Assembly: GCA_029706075.1 (NCBI GenBank)
Contig: JAINUG010000258.1
Coordinates: forward strand, 797,001-861,000
Reading direction: 5' to 3'
DNA from: Aldrovandia affinis
Taxonomy: Eukaryota; Chordata; Actinopteri; Notacanthiformes; Halosauridae
Length of the DNA: 64,000 bases
Below, one piece after another: positions 53,748 to 64,000 of the stretch (position 1 is the stretch's first letter; every line of letters starts with the position of its first letter). Position numbers and translations under genes: made by a program. The notes below the pieces were generated by a model that worked only from the letters and a program-made list of their open reading frames with translations, was not told the DNA's origin and did not search any database.

Positions 53748-56700
53748 ATGGCTTCCTCCCTTGTTTCCTGCTTGGAGTGCAATATGTTTAGTATTAGTTC
53801 TGACGCCAAGTTTAGCGTAACTGGTATATGTAGTAAGTGTCAACTCAATTTAGAATTGGCTCAGAAAATAGTTGAGCTTGAGGACCGCATCCGGACACTT
53901 CGCCAGATTCAGGAAGGAGAGAGTTACATAGAGTCTTTCTGCAAGCGCCGGACGCACCAGGGAGTTTAAATCAGTGCTATTCCCCCAGCAGAGCCTTTGC
54001 AGCAAGGTGTTTTTATCACGGTTCGAGGGAGGCATAGTCACCGTCACAAGGAGGTCATACACCAAACTCACATTTCGAATCGTTTTTCCCCACTCAGTAA
54101 TACACCTACTGAGAAAGCTCTGATTATTGGCGATTCCATTTTACGAAACGTGAGGATAGAGTCACCAGCGACCATAGTCCAATGTTTGCCTGGGGCCAGA
54201 GCTACCGACGTGGAGGCAAACTTAAAGGTGCTAGTTAAGAATAATCGTAAATATTCTAAAATTATTATCCACGCTGGCACCAACGATGTTCAACTTAGGC
54301 AGTCGGAGATAACTAAAAATAATTTTGTTTCGGTGTGTAAGCTCGCTAAAACAATCAGTCGGGAAATAATTATCTTTGGCCCTATCTCTGCCCGTAGGAG
54401 TGATGAAGTCTACAGTAGACACGTCGCTAAATTGCTGGATGGCTAACTGGTGTACTGACAACGACTTGGGCTTCATAAACAATTGGCCCACTTTTTGGGG
54501 AAAGCCTGGCTTACTGAAAAGAGACGGACTCCACCCGAACTGGAGAGGTGCTCTTCTATTATCTAGAAATTTTTCCCGTAGTATAAATTCGCAAAATGTA
54601 TGACCTCTCAGAGTGCTAGCCAGGCAGCAGACTTCTGGTCCTAAACCACTGTCTGCTAGCTTCCAAAAACCTGTGACTAGCTTAGCTATTGAGACTGTGT
54701 CTGTCCCTTGTTTTGGAAATGGTTTTAGAAGTAAAAAGCTATCTGAGCACACTGGCTGTCGTGGCATTTGTGTACATAATCTTATTTATATTAAAACCTC
54801 TCAGCCTGCAGTAAGTGTTGCCTGTAATAAGGCGCATCTTAAATGTGGATTGTTAAATGTTAGATCACTTTCCCCCAAGGCGGTTCTTGTGAACGAACTA
54901 ATCACGGACCATAGTTTTGACCTGATTAGTTTCACTGAAACCTGGCTTAGGCCTGACAAATACAGTACGCGTCTCCTGATGGTTATGCGAACTGCCAAGC
55001 GCCGCGTTTGTCCGGTAGAGGGGACGGTGTTGCTGTGATGTTTTCGACAAAATTTAGTTTCACACCTAAATGTGGGGATAAGTTCTCCTCTTTTGAATCG
55101 CTTGCTATGCTTTGTGGACGGTCAAAAGATATAGTTACCTCAGTGCAATCCTTCCTCTTAGTAACTATTTATAGACCACCTGGACCGTATACTGTCTTTC
55201 TTTCTGAGTTTGCAGAGTTTTTATCAAGCTTGGCAACTATGGCAGATAAAGTTGTCATTGTTGGAGATTTCAACATACATGTTGATAATGACAGTGACCC
55301 TTTAGGACTGGCTTTTGCAGCTATTATTGACTCTGTTGGTTTTATTAAAAATATATCTGAACCAACCCACCACCACAACCATACCTTAGATTTAGTCTTA
55401 TCCTATGGTATCGATGTCGAGAATATCATTGTGTCTCCCCATAATCCTGTACTATCGGATCACTGTTTGATTACTTTTGAAATTCAGGTAAATATTCCTA
55501 TTAAATCGGAACCTAGATACTATTCCAGCCGCTCTATAAATTCATTGACGGCTTCAAAATGTATAAACTTACTTCCTGAATCTTTAGTATCAAGTCAGGA
55601 CCCAAATAGCTTTTTGTCAATTGATCATCAAACAGATGCGCTAAATCACATTTTACAGAATACACTTGATGCGGTCGCACCCCTCAAGAGAAAAAAATGC
55701 AAGAAACTTGCACCCTGGTTTACTGACCATACCCGTGCCCTTAAACAAGTTTCCAGGAAATTAGAACGCAGATGGCGCTCTTTAGAGCAACAACAATTTA
55801 GAGGTTTTTCGCTCTGCTTGGAAGGACAGCCTCATAGAATACAAGCACGCCCTTATTACAGCTAGGTCATCGTACTTCTCAAAATTAATTGACCAGAATA
55901 AAAACAACCCAAGATTTCTATTTAACATGGTAGCTAAACTGACAAAAAAACAGTCTTCAGTTTGCATCAGTTATCCTTCTAACTATAATTCCAATGATTT
56001 TATGAACTAATTTACTGATAAGATTGAGACAATCAATTATGAAACAAATTATGAAAATGACTCCAATATCTAGCACTCCATCTCCCGAGATAGCACAGGG
56101 CTATTAGGAGCAGGGTTGCATAGAGACCCTTGAGTTTTTCACTCCCTTGGATCTGGACAAATTTAGTAAACTGGTTATGTCCTCCAAATCATCTACATGT
56201 CTGTTAGACCCCATACCAACAAAGCTTATTAAAGAGCTTTTGCCTGTGCTAGGCCAGCCCATGTTAGATATCATAAATACATCCCTATTTTTGGGTTGCG
56301 TACCTAAGTCTTTAAAAGTGGCAGTAATCAAGCCTCTTCTAAAGAAACCAAATCTTGATCCTGTTAATCTGAAGAACTATAGGCCCATTTAAAATCTGCT
56401 CTTTTTGTCAAAAAATGTGGAGAAATCTGTAGCTCCACAATTAGCTGCTTTCCTAAAAACGAATAATCTGTATGAAACACTACAATCAGGTTTTAGACCA
56501 AACCATAGCACTGAGACGGCACTTATTAAAGTTGTAAATTACTTACTGTTAGCATTGGACACTGGTTGTGTTTCTATTCTAGTGCTCCTTGACATAAGTG
56601 CTGCTTTTGACACTATTGACCACCAGATTCTCCTTCATAGGCTAGAAAACCTGGTTGGTTTGCGTGGACGGGCACTCTCATGGTTTAAATCATACTTATC

Positions 56701-57670
56701 AGACAGGTTTCAATTTGTGCAATTAGATCAAGAGTTCTCTGACTACTCTCAGGTTAAATATGGTATTCCACAAGGCTCGGTACTGGGACCATTACTGTTC
56801 TCATTATACTTGCTACCACTGGGTAATGTTATTTGTAAACATGGTGTGAATTTACATTGCTATGCAGATGATACACAGCTGTACATATAAATGAAACTCA
56901 CTCAATTAGAGGCTTGTATCTCTGATATAAAGAATTGGATGACAGTAAATTTCCTGCTTTTAAATTGAGATAAAACAGAGATGATGGTTTTGGGCCCCAA
57001 AAAATTAAGGAACAAGTTGGATCTGCAGTTAAATGCAGGTGATTGCATAGTTACATCAAGTCTTATGGTTAAGAACCTTGGTTTTATTATTGATCAGGAC
57101 CTTACATTTGACACTCATATTAAAAACACTTCCAGAGTAGCTTTCTTTCACCTAAGAAACATTCGGCACATTCTGTCATTAGAGGATGCTAAAACCTTGA
57201 TGCATGCTTTTGTCGCATCAAGGCTAGACTATTGTAATGCCTTATTATCCGGCTCCTCTAGTAGCTCTCTAAAGAGTCTTCCACTAGTACAGAATACAGT
57301 GGCACGTATTTTGACTAGATCCAAGAAGTATGAGCACATTACTCCAGTGTTAGCATCACTACATTGGATTTCCTATTAAATATCGGGCTGATTATAAAGT
57401 ACTGTTGCTAACTTTTAAAGCAGTAAACGGACTTGCACCTTTATACCTGACCGAAATGATTGCCCCCTATAAGCCTGCTTCGTTCACAAGAATCCCGGCC
57501 ATCTATTACTCCCTAGAATTTTGAAATGCACAGCTGGTGGTAGAGCCTTCTGTTTTAGAGCTCCTCTGTTGTGGAACGGTTTACCAAGGCATGTTAGGGA
57601 TTTGGACACAGTTTACATTTTTAAGTGTAGATTAAAAACACTATTCTATTGTGAAAAGCGCTGTACAAAT
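53748..57670 (+). mobile_element. nearly complete LINE with SGNH-type ORF1, endonuclease and RT
   Basis: In order on the + strand: ORF1 N-terminus with CCHC-like cysteines and coiled coil (53748-53967, MASSLVSCLECNMFSISSDA); an SGNH esterase-like block (54110-54446, ALIIGDSILRNVRIES, IIIHAGTNDVQL); an AP endonuclease in two frames (54790-55865, LKCGLLNVRSLSPKAVLVNE, VVIVGDFNIHVDN, LSDHCLITFEI); and RT (56147-57400, [50 protein letters not shown]). Many frameshifts and stops. The 3' end resembles GAAAAGCGCTGTACAAATAA. It belongs to the CR1/L2-type group. Confidence 0.9.
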
Positions 57671-57680
57671 AATATAGTAA

Positions 57681-57751
57681 TAATAATATACACCATTTAG
57701 CCGACGCTTTTATCCAAAGCGACTTACAGTAGTGAATGCATACATTTTTGG
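57681..57751 (-). mobile_element. L2/SINE-type tail fragment
   Basis: CATTTAGCCGACGCTTTTAT and CCAAAGCGACTTACAGTAGT are the reverse of the SINE tail. It is placed directly after the 3' end of the LINE. Confidence 0.85.
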
Positions 57752-60180
57752 GTTGTCAAATACATTTGATTTGATTTGATGGTGGCATGCAGTAAGGAGG
57801 GTACTGACCTTGGGGTAAGTGTTGATTTCTCCATGTTTATACAGTTTTGGAGGGATTTCTTTAGAAAATACTAATTTTCAAGGTTGACTTGATATGTCCC
57901 TGTTAAAAAATAAAGAATTATATTTGCACTATTTTGAGAATCAGTCATGAAATGTATGTAACCCTGAGGATACATAAACTGAATAAGTAATTTTTATGAA
58001 TTAAAACTGTTACACACTTATTTTAAAGACCTATGTATTATCAGTAGTGGTGTTGCACTATACATTGTCTGTGTTCGTGTGCATGTGTGTGTGTGTAACT
58101 GTGTGCTTGCACATTTGTTTGTTTGTGTGTGTAATGTTACATATAGTTTGTAGTATGTATGGTGATGTATGTGGGTGAGTGATTGGCAGGGAGGAGCCTG
58201 CAGTGTATATTGTCTGTGGTCATTTGTGTGTGTGTGTGTGTGCATGTGTGGGTGCATGTGTATGCCTGGGTGTATTTTTCCATTTCCATTACTTCATAGT
58301 GCATAATAAGGAACGTGCCACCTAAACATAATAATGCACTCACTTTTCAATTTATTTCCTTATTAACCTAAAATCATCAATCTGAATATGTGTTTTTCTA
58401 AATCAAATAGTAAAAAAACATGTTCTGGAGCACATGTATTTTATACAGGCCACTTGTGGGTCTTTCAAAGAGTATGTCACCATGGTAACCATAGAAAATT
58501 CCAATGCTTATTTGCTTATTTATAAATATGCATATGAGACATTAGATATGGTTTAGCATGGTCAGTAACAATTGCATTGTTTAACACCTGGAGAAAACAG
58601 GTTATAAGCAGGAAAAGTCCCCTTGAGGTGGTTTTCTACAGAAAGTATCACAGCAAGGCAGCTGGAAAACCTTAGGGCAAAGCCTGACAGCTGACAGGAT
58701 CCCACAACTCAACTTTTTATTTTAATGCAACAGAGTGCATACCTGGAGCCATCCATGAAAGTAGAGAAGGGCAAGGAAGTCATGGGAAAATTAGGTTTCA
58801 TGAACCCCATAATGGGAGAAGCTACAGTGAGCTCTAAATGACTGACTTGTTTCAACCGATCAGAAGGTTTTGCTCTCCCCTTGTTCAAATCAGTGAGTTA
58901 CTGTTAAGCATATGACAGCTCTGCCCATTTTGGTTTCATGAAGCCTCATTCTTCTATCACTAGGATTTGAATTCAAAAGAAAACTTGGATTTGGTGTGCA
59001 CTTGAGGATAATAATGACGATACTAGCCTGGATTAGTGGCAGTCCTATCTCTTTCTCACATTATCCCTGATTGTTTTCTTTTATCCCAATACAAGTTGAA
59101 ATGTCCAATTGTAGCGGTATTTATAAAGCACAAAGCGTATTGTCCCAAAACATAAATTCTTCTAGCAATTCAGAAGAACACAGGCATTGTATTAGAGGAG
59201 TGCACTTAGTGTGCACTTGATGCAGACAGACTGCAGGCACCAAATCAACCAGAGGAGGGCACCGGTGCGGGATAAGTCCAGTCCCAGTGACTGAAACTCT
59301 TCTTAGAAAAAGGCATGACAATTACATACCGTCCTGCAGGGTTCCGTCCAGCCACAGTCAGAGCTAGCAAGGTCAGGGTTCGATGAAGCCTTTCTATTGT
59401 ATAATTAATTTATTACTGTGATGTTATTATCCATCATGTGCTGTACAAGCCCACTTCATTTTTTTAATCACACCAATGTTTGTGACTGCTGAACATCCCG
59501 TGTGTTTGTAATTTTTTCATGTCTATGAGTGTACTAGCTTTAACCCTTGTATTATGTTTCAATGTTTAACAATACTTTTTTATGTACTTTTTACGTAGTC
59601 TGTTTCTCCTGTTTTTAAGGGCCTGATCCCACAAAACATGCCTCTTGTGCCACTTGTTACAACTCAACCCCTAAACCCAATCCTAACACCAGCTTTCAAG
59701 GTAGAGTAAAGCCTAGTCTTGTGTATTGTACTGGTATGCGTTTGTGGGTAAACAAAAAGGAAGAAAAGAAAACACTGTGAGGGGTTTTCCTAATTGCAGA
59801 TGGATATTATTCAATGGCAAACCTTGGTATCCTTTGGAATTCACTACATGCCTTAAAATTGGGTTGTTTTCTGCCACTGCATTGCGGTGTAACAGCCAAC
59901 CTATTCAAACGTCTAAAACCATTTTCAGCTTTCCAAATATTCAAGCAATAACACAACAAGCCACTGACAATTAAAATATTGCTGTTGTCCATCACCCAGA
60001 TCTTTAATAATAACTAAGGGTGACAAGTTATGTTTCTTAACCCTTTTGAGGAGGTTGTGACACTATTGATTAATGTGTGTGTAAATATATATATATATAC
60101 TTTGCTTGAGTAAGTCCAGAGGCTACATTAATGCAATTTATTTACCTCTGAGGAATTTATTTACCTCTGAGGAAAGTAGT
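57752..60180. other. intergenic DNA with TG-rich stretches
   Basis: Contains imperfect (TG)n at 58079-58140 and 58220-58262 and a repeat copy at 58778-58973. No gene recognised. Confidence 0.5.
58778..58973. mobile_element. MITE, copy B of the family at 20296-20497
   Basis: It shares TTCATGAACCCCATAATGGG in reverse with 20455-20475, and its ends (GGTTTCATGAA twice, inverted partners) resemble the first copy. Confidence 0.6.
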
Positions 60181-60183
60181 TTT

Positions 60184-60245
60184 AGGGAATTGGGCTTGTA
60201 ACTCAAGAGGTTGCAGGTTTGATTCCAAGGTGAGGCATTGCCTCC
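60184..60245 (+). mobile_element. SINE head fragment with tRNA-like B-box
   Basis: TTGCAGGTTTGATTCCAAGG then GAGGCATTGCCTCCGTACCC resembles the head of the SINE at 39661. Truncated, and not a functional tRNA. Confidence 0.55.
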
Positions 60246-60349
60246 GTACCCCCTTTTAAAAAATATATATATTTCAGATTTTTTATTTTCATACTGGCTT
60301 TCCCGCTGGGATTTCAAAAACAATGTACTATTTTTTATTTAAAACATAT

Positions 60350-60861
60350 TGTAGCGAGCATGCGCAGAGGGCTGCAACAATAAGACACAGCAAAGAGTCC
60401 AGCAGCAGTTAAAATGTGGCTACGTGAATAGCCACTTTATTAAAAGGGCGACAAATATCCATACCCCATACACCGCGCGACCCCGGATATCGTCTCAAGA
60501 GCTTTTCTTGGGTACAGACGTGTCCTTAAAAGGACACGCCAGACCATCAGCCTCTTCAACTAGTTAGCACGACAACCAGGAACTTTCAATCACTGAAGTC
60601 ACTCAGTCAATGATGAACACTTTTGCCACAGAACTTCAGGGGACTACACTGAACAGTGCACGCACACCGGTCGCGGTGGCTCTAACATTTAGCTCACCGC
60701 GACCATCCAGCTAACACACACACACACACACTAAACAATAACACACACAACATGGTTTACTGAACATAAATCTAGTTAACACAGGGGGAACAAACACACA
60801 ACAGCGTTTCCCCATAATGCCCCACGCACACATTTCTAAGTAGCGACCCCCCTGGATTGCT

Positions 60862-60864
<3 letters not shown>
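60350..60864 (-). mobile_element. candidate solo LTR
   Basis: TGTAGCGAGC and GATTGCTACA are the inverted ends, with TG..CA termini. On the - strand an AATAAA lies at about 60440 (reverse of TTTATTAAAAG). The flanking ATAT on both sides may be a 4-bp duplication, although the right side is a (TA)n run. No internal region is visible. Confidence 0.55.

Positions 60865-60902
<38 letters not shown>
60863..60902. repeat. (TA)n microsatellite
   Basis: About 17 TA units directly after the candidate LTR. Confidence 0.9.
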
Positions 60903-61009
60903 TTTACACTTGCACTTATACTTCACTCATATACTATTTGCCACTCTTAAATCTGGGGACTTTGTTGTAGCAGCCTGCTGTTTCTGATGCTTCTGCTCCC
61001 GGTGGTGTG

Positions 61010-61200
61010 AAAACAGGAAGAGGGACCCTATGTGCCAAAGGTAGCACAACCCGGAGTGCAGGTTGCCCACTGTGGTTGGGGTTCGATTTCCCTGGTTGTG
61101 CCAGCCTGGCCCTCAGGTGGCGCTCAGACAAATGCGGTCTTGAAGGAGGCGGTTCACCGTCCCTGCTACCGTTGGCCCCAGAGTTGTGGCTGGTCCCGTA
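61010..61200 (+). mobile_element. possible tRNA-derived repeat
   Basis: GGTTGGGGTTCGATTTCCCT is a B-box-like sequence, with a preceding CCAAAGGTAGCAC that could be a degenerate A-box. No tail recognised. Confidence 0.3.
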
Positions 61201-61683
61201 GCTGCAGGGTCTTTCCAAACTTTTCAGTGTATTCAGTCAACACTGACTGAATACGACACTCAGTCGCCCCTGACTGGCACTGACTCACTATCCTGAGTCA
61301 GCACTGCTATGGTTAGGATTCAATACCAGACCATGGGGCGCAGTACCACACATGGGGATCCCAGTGACTTAGTAGGATGAGTCACCCAGCAGCCCAGTGT
61401 TCTTTATTGATTTTCACCAGCCTTGACAACAGGTTGCACCATCCCGTGAACACTAGCCCCAAAAATAGAAAACAGGCAGGAGTGGGGGAGGGGCCTTGTG
61501 AGGCCACAAAGAAAGAGAATATGACAGGCACTGATATTTAATTCATACCTCTTTTGGGGTAGAATATTTGATTCTATCAAAATCATTCAGTCTAAAAGCA
61601 TGGTCACTGTAAGAAAGTAGTGACCTGGCATTATTCCCACAAGTACAAGTTTTGTGTACTTTATGTGTGTGCATGCATGTATA

Positions 61684-61687
<4 letters not shown>

Positions 61688-61765
<78 letters not shown>
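61688..61765. repeat. compound (TA)n(TG)n microsatellite
   Basis: TA run from about 61691 to 61731, then TG run to about 61762. Several overlapping frames on both strands are artefacts. Confidence 0.97.
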
Positions 61766-61899
61766 TGCGTATATGCATGCATGTGTGTGTGCGAGTGTAT
61801 ATGTATGTATGCATGTGTGCGTGGGTTTGTGTGTGTGTGTAGGTAGCATGTCCATATACTCGTCCTCTATTTTACAGCATGGGAACTCTTGCTAATACT

Positions 61900-63390
61900 T
61901 CACTTTAATTGATTGTATTTTGAGTGTGTGAGTGCTTCATTGTATCTGGGCAAACAGAGGGATGGGGACCGTGCTCCAGTATATTATTGTATCAATAGAG
62001 TTAAGATTAACTAAAGTGTCTCTGGAGAGAAGTAGAGCACTCCTAAAACATCATGGAGGAAGAACACACAGCAGAAATAAAAACAGAGAGACAGAGGTAC
62101 TGAGAAAAGTCAATGATAACAGTAAGATACCACTTAAATGAATAACTGCTTACAATGCAGTTATTAATGATCAATAGAGCATTAAGAAACATGAATAAGC
62201 ATTAATGTGATATAAAGGAGGCCAGATTGAGAAATTCCAAGGGTACAATCAATACTAGCATACTATTGTGTTAAGGGAAGTGAATAGATCACGTCTATCT
62301 CAATAGTGCATATTGTAACCTATTGTGTGAAGTTTTCTCAAAACTGGAAGGCAGTTTTCTCAAAACTGGCCACCCCAATTTCATACTTTATAACTCTTAC
62401 CTTAACATTCATTCATGTTAACTAACCTATCAGAATGTTGTTGTTTTTTATTATGTGTGAAGCATTTTATAAAAATAGTTTTTGCAACAAAAAAAGAAAA
62501 GTCAAGAGAATGATTTGAAGATATGGGGGAGGGGGTGATCATTGGTGTAGGCCTAGTGCCTAAAGGAGAGCAGAGTCTTGGCTATTGCCCATTTGATCAC
62601 AAAGTGTGTGTGTGTGGTGGGGGAGCAGGGGTCAGAGTGAGGTGAGAGAGGAATGCAGGGCCAGGGAAGCATGCAGACTTAACCAGGAAAGGGGAATCAC
62701 GGACCAGTCTATTTGGCCAGGATATGGTCATAAAAATCCTAAATTATGAACCAGAGAGGGTTAAAAGTGTAGATGACATGTAACCAAGATAACAGAAAAT
62801 GTTTGAGATATTTTTAAATCCCCACAATAGAAAAACCTGACTGTGCCAGCACTAAAGGCCTCAGTATACTTCAAACAAAATCTAATTTGGCATGTTTGCA
62901 CAGGCTGTGTTGCGACCAAATGTCAGTATACTCGAGTAACTTGAGGTATGTTCGTTTAATGATGCTCCATGCCAGATAGGGAAGCTTGATAGTCACTGGA
63001 CTATAGGGCCGGAAATATAAATACCAATGAAGTAAACATTGGCAATGGCCGAATGTAGCGCAGTCCTGCTTGATGCACAAAATAACCCTATGTTTAAACC
63101 ATCATACCTTATGATAGGATCATATTAACAGACATAAGAAAGTGTGCTCCAGAAACTGCAAAATGTAATTTATTGTATGTTGTATCAACACGTTCTCATT
63201 CCCAATTCATCAGATATTGCAGCTTCTACAAGGGCCCTTTCTTGTCGCCTGGAGGACGTGCCTGGAAGCCTTTGGTTTCACTTCATGATGACCTAGGTAC
63301 AATTCCCACTTCGGCAGAGTTAAACGCAGGGCAGACAGTAAACCTCAACGCAAATGTGGAGTAACTAGCCTATTTTTATACAATCAAACT
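61900..63390. other. intergenic DNA, no gene recognised
   Basis: Ordinary AT-rich sequence. A short TG run occurs at 62605-62616. Nothing else supportable. Confidence 0.5.
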
Positions 63391-63399
63391 ATTGTGACT

Positions 63400-63940
63400 T
63401 ATTCAAATGTAATTACTTAAAATCACAGGTATGATTCTCACTTCGGGCGGCCTGAGGTTATCAATACAGTCAAAACCATGTTCGAGGAACACCAGAGCTG
63501 CTGCTACTGGGAACATCTGTAAATGGAACACAACACAGACTTAAATATTCCTATTTTTGTGGGATGGTCTAGTTCGAAATTTGAATAGGGTTAGCAACTA
63601 TACATAAAAAAAAGAGATGCACACCATGTTGAACGCTATCTACATAGCACTGATGCTGATCGCTGGCCCTGGGTAGAGGAAGATCTGAAATAAAGAGAAA
63701 TTAAATAAGACAGAATGTTATTTAAAACACGATCTTTACAGGGCCCTGTTTTACAAAACCATACTAGTACTTTTCAATGCAACATCTCTAAACACTAACC
63801 TAGTTGACCCTTTTTTGTCCTTTTTGAAGCTGTAGAGGAGCTTGGCCTTTGGGCAACAACATCTCCATTTACATCCCTTTTCCTCCAACGTCATTTCTGG
63901 AGTTTGAGGGACGGATTTTCTGGTCTTGTTGTCCTTCTAG
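63400..63940 (-). other. splice-like segments on the - strand at the right edge
   Basis: On the - strand three segments are flanked by acceptor-like pyrimidine-AG: one ending after ACACCTAG (about 63940) down to a donor near 63808, one starting after TTTCAG (about 63685), and one after TTTACAG (about 63522). They could be exons of a neighbouring gene or an old element. I cannot join them in one clean open frame. Confidence 0.2.
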
Positions 63941-64000
63941 GTGTATGACAAACAATACAAAAGGCATTAGTGTGTATGCTTTGATTACAATGTATTGCTT

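Noticed and set aside
61587-61895. Frames over the TA/TG microsatellite
   Set aside because: Repeat artefacts open on both strands.

Overview
The window is vertebrate nuclear DNA, most likely from a teleost fish. Nearly three quarters of it is one large intron-rich gene on the + strand. I identify this gene as kdm5c (JARID1C), a histone H3K4 demethylase. The case for a fish rests on L2 retrotransposons with the typical fish 3' tail, SINEs ending in the same tail, Tc1 and hAT transposons, long CA/GT tracts, and a protein that is clearly vertebrate KDM5C but not mammalian. I cannot name the species.

Layout. 1-3.1 kb: repeat-rich upstream DNA with a probable LTR (1320-2022). 3.1-6.7 kb: putative promoter, non-coding first exon and first intron. 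6715-48081: 26 coding exons, with reading phase preserved at every junction, giving about 1567 codons (human KDM5C has 1560). Domain order is JmjN, ARID, PHD1, JmjC (Fe ligands His532, Glu534, His620), C5HC2 zinc finger, PLU-1 region, PHD2 and a basic C-terminus. 48.1-64 kb: 3' UTR and intergenic DNA with a nearly complete but decayed LINE (about 53.7-57.7 kb), an L1-like/Tc1 nest, a solo LTR and microsatellites. No second host gene is convincingly visible, though splice-like segments on the - strand sit at the right edge.

The introns are a layered record of transposon insertions. There are L2 copies with SINEs nested in them and a Tc1 interrupted by a LINE. Several hAT elements have readable 8-bp target duplications (7175-7825, 11406-13237, 13381-13870, 31911-35263, 35913-37168, 37371-37592). 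There is a Harbinger-type MITE with TTA duplications and an intron-bearing hAT-like transposase relic in intron 9.

The most unusual region is intron 21. It holds about 55 copies of a 21-bp repeat (43409-44568). One isolated unit-like sequence lies just behind the exon 21 donor. Beyond the array is a nearly identical 240-bp duplicate of the exon 21 acceptor region plus the first 71 bases of the exon, producing a decoy exon with an in-frame stop. Other points of interest are a 9-copy minisatellite next to the exon 11 acceptor whose units resemble 3' splice sites, a candidate 54-nt in-frame cassette exon in intron 5, and paired SUMO-site and SUMO-interaction motifs in the protein.
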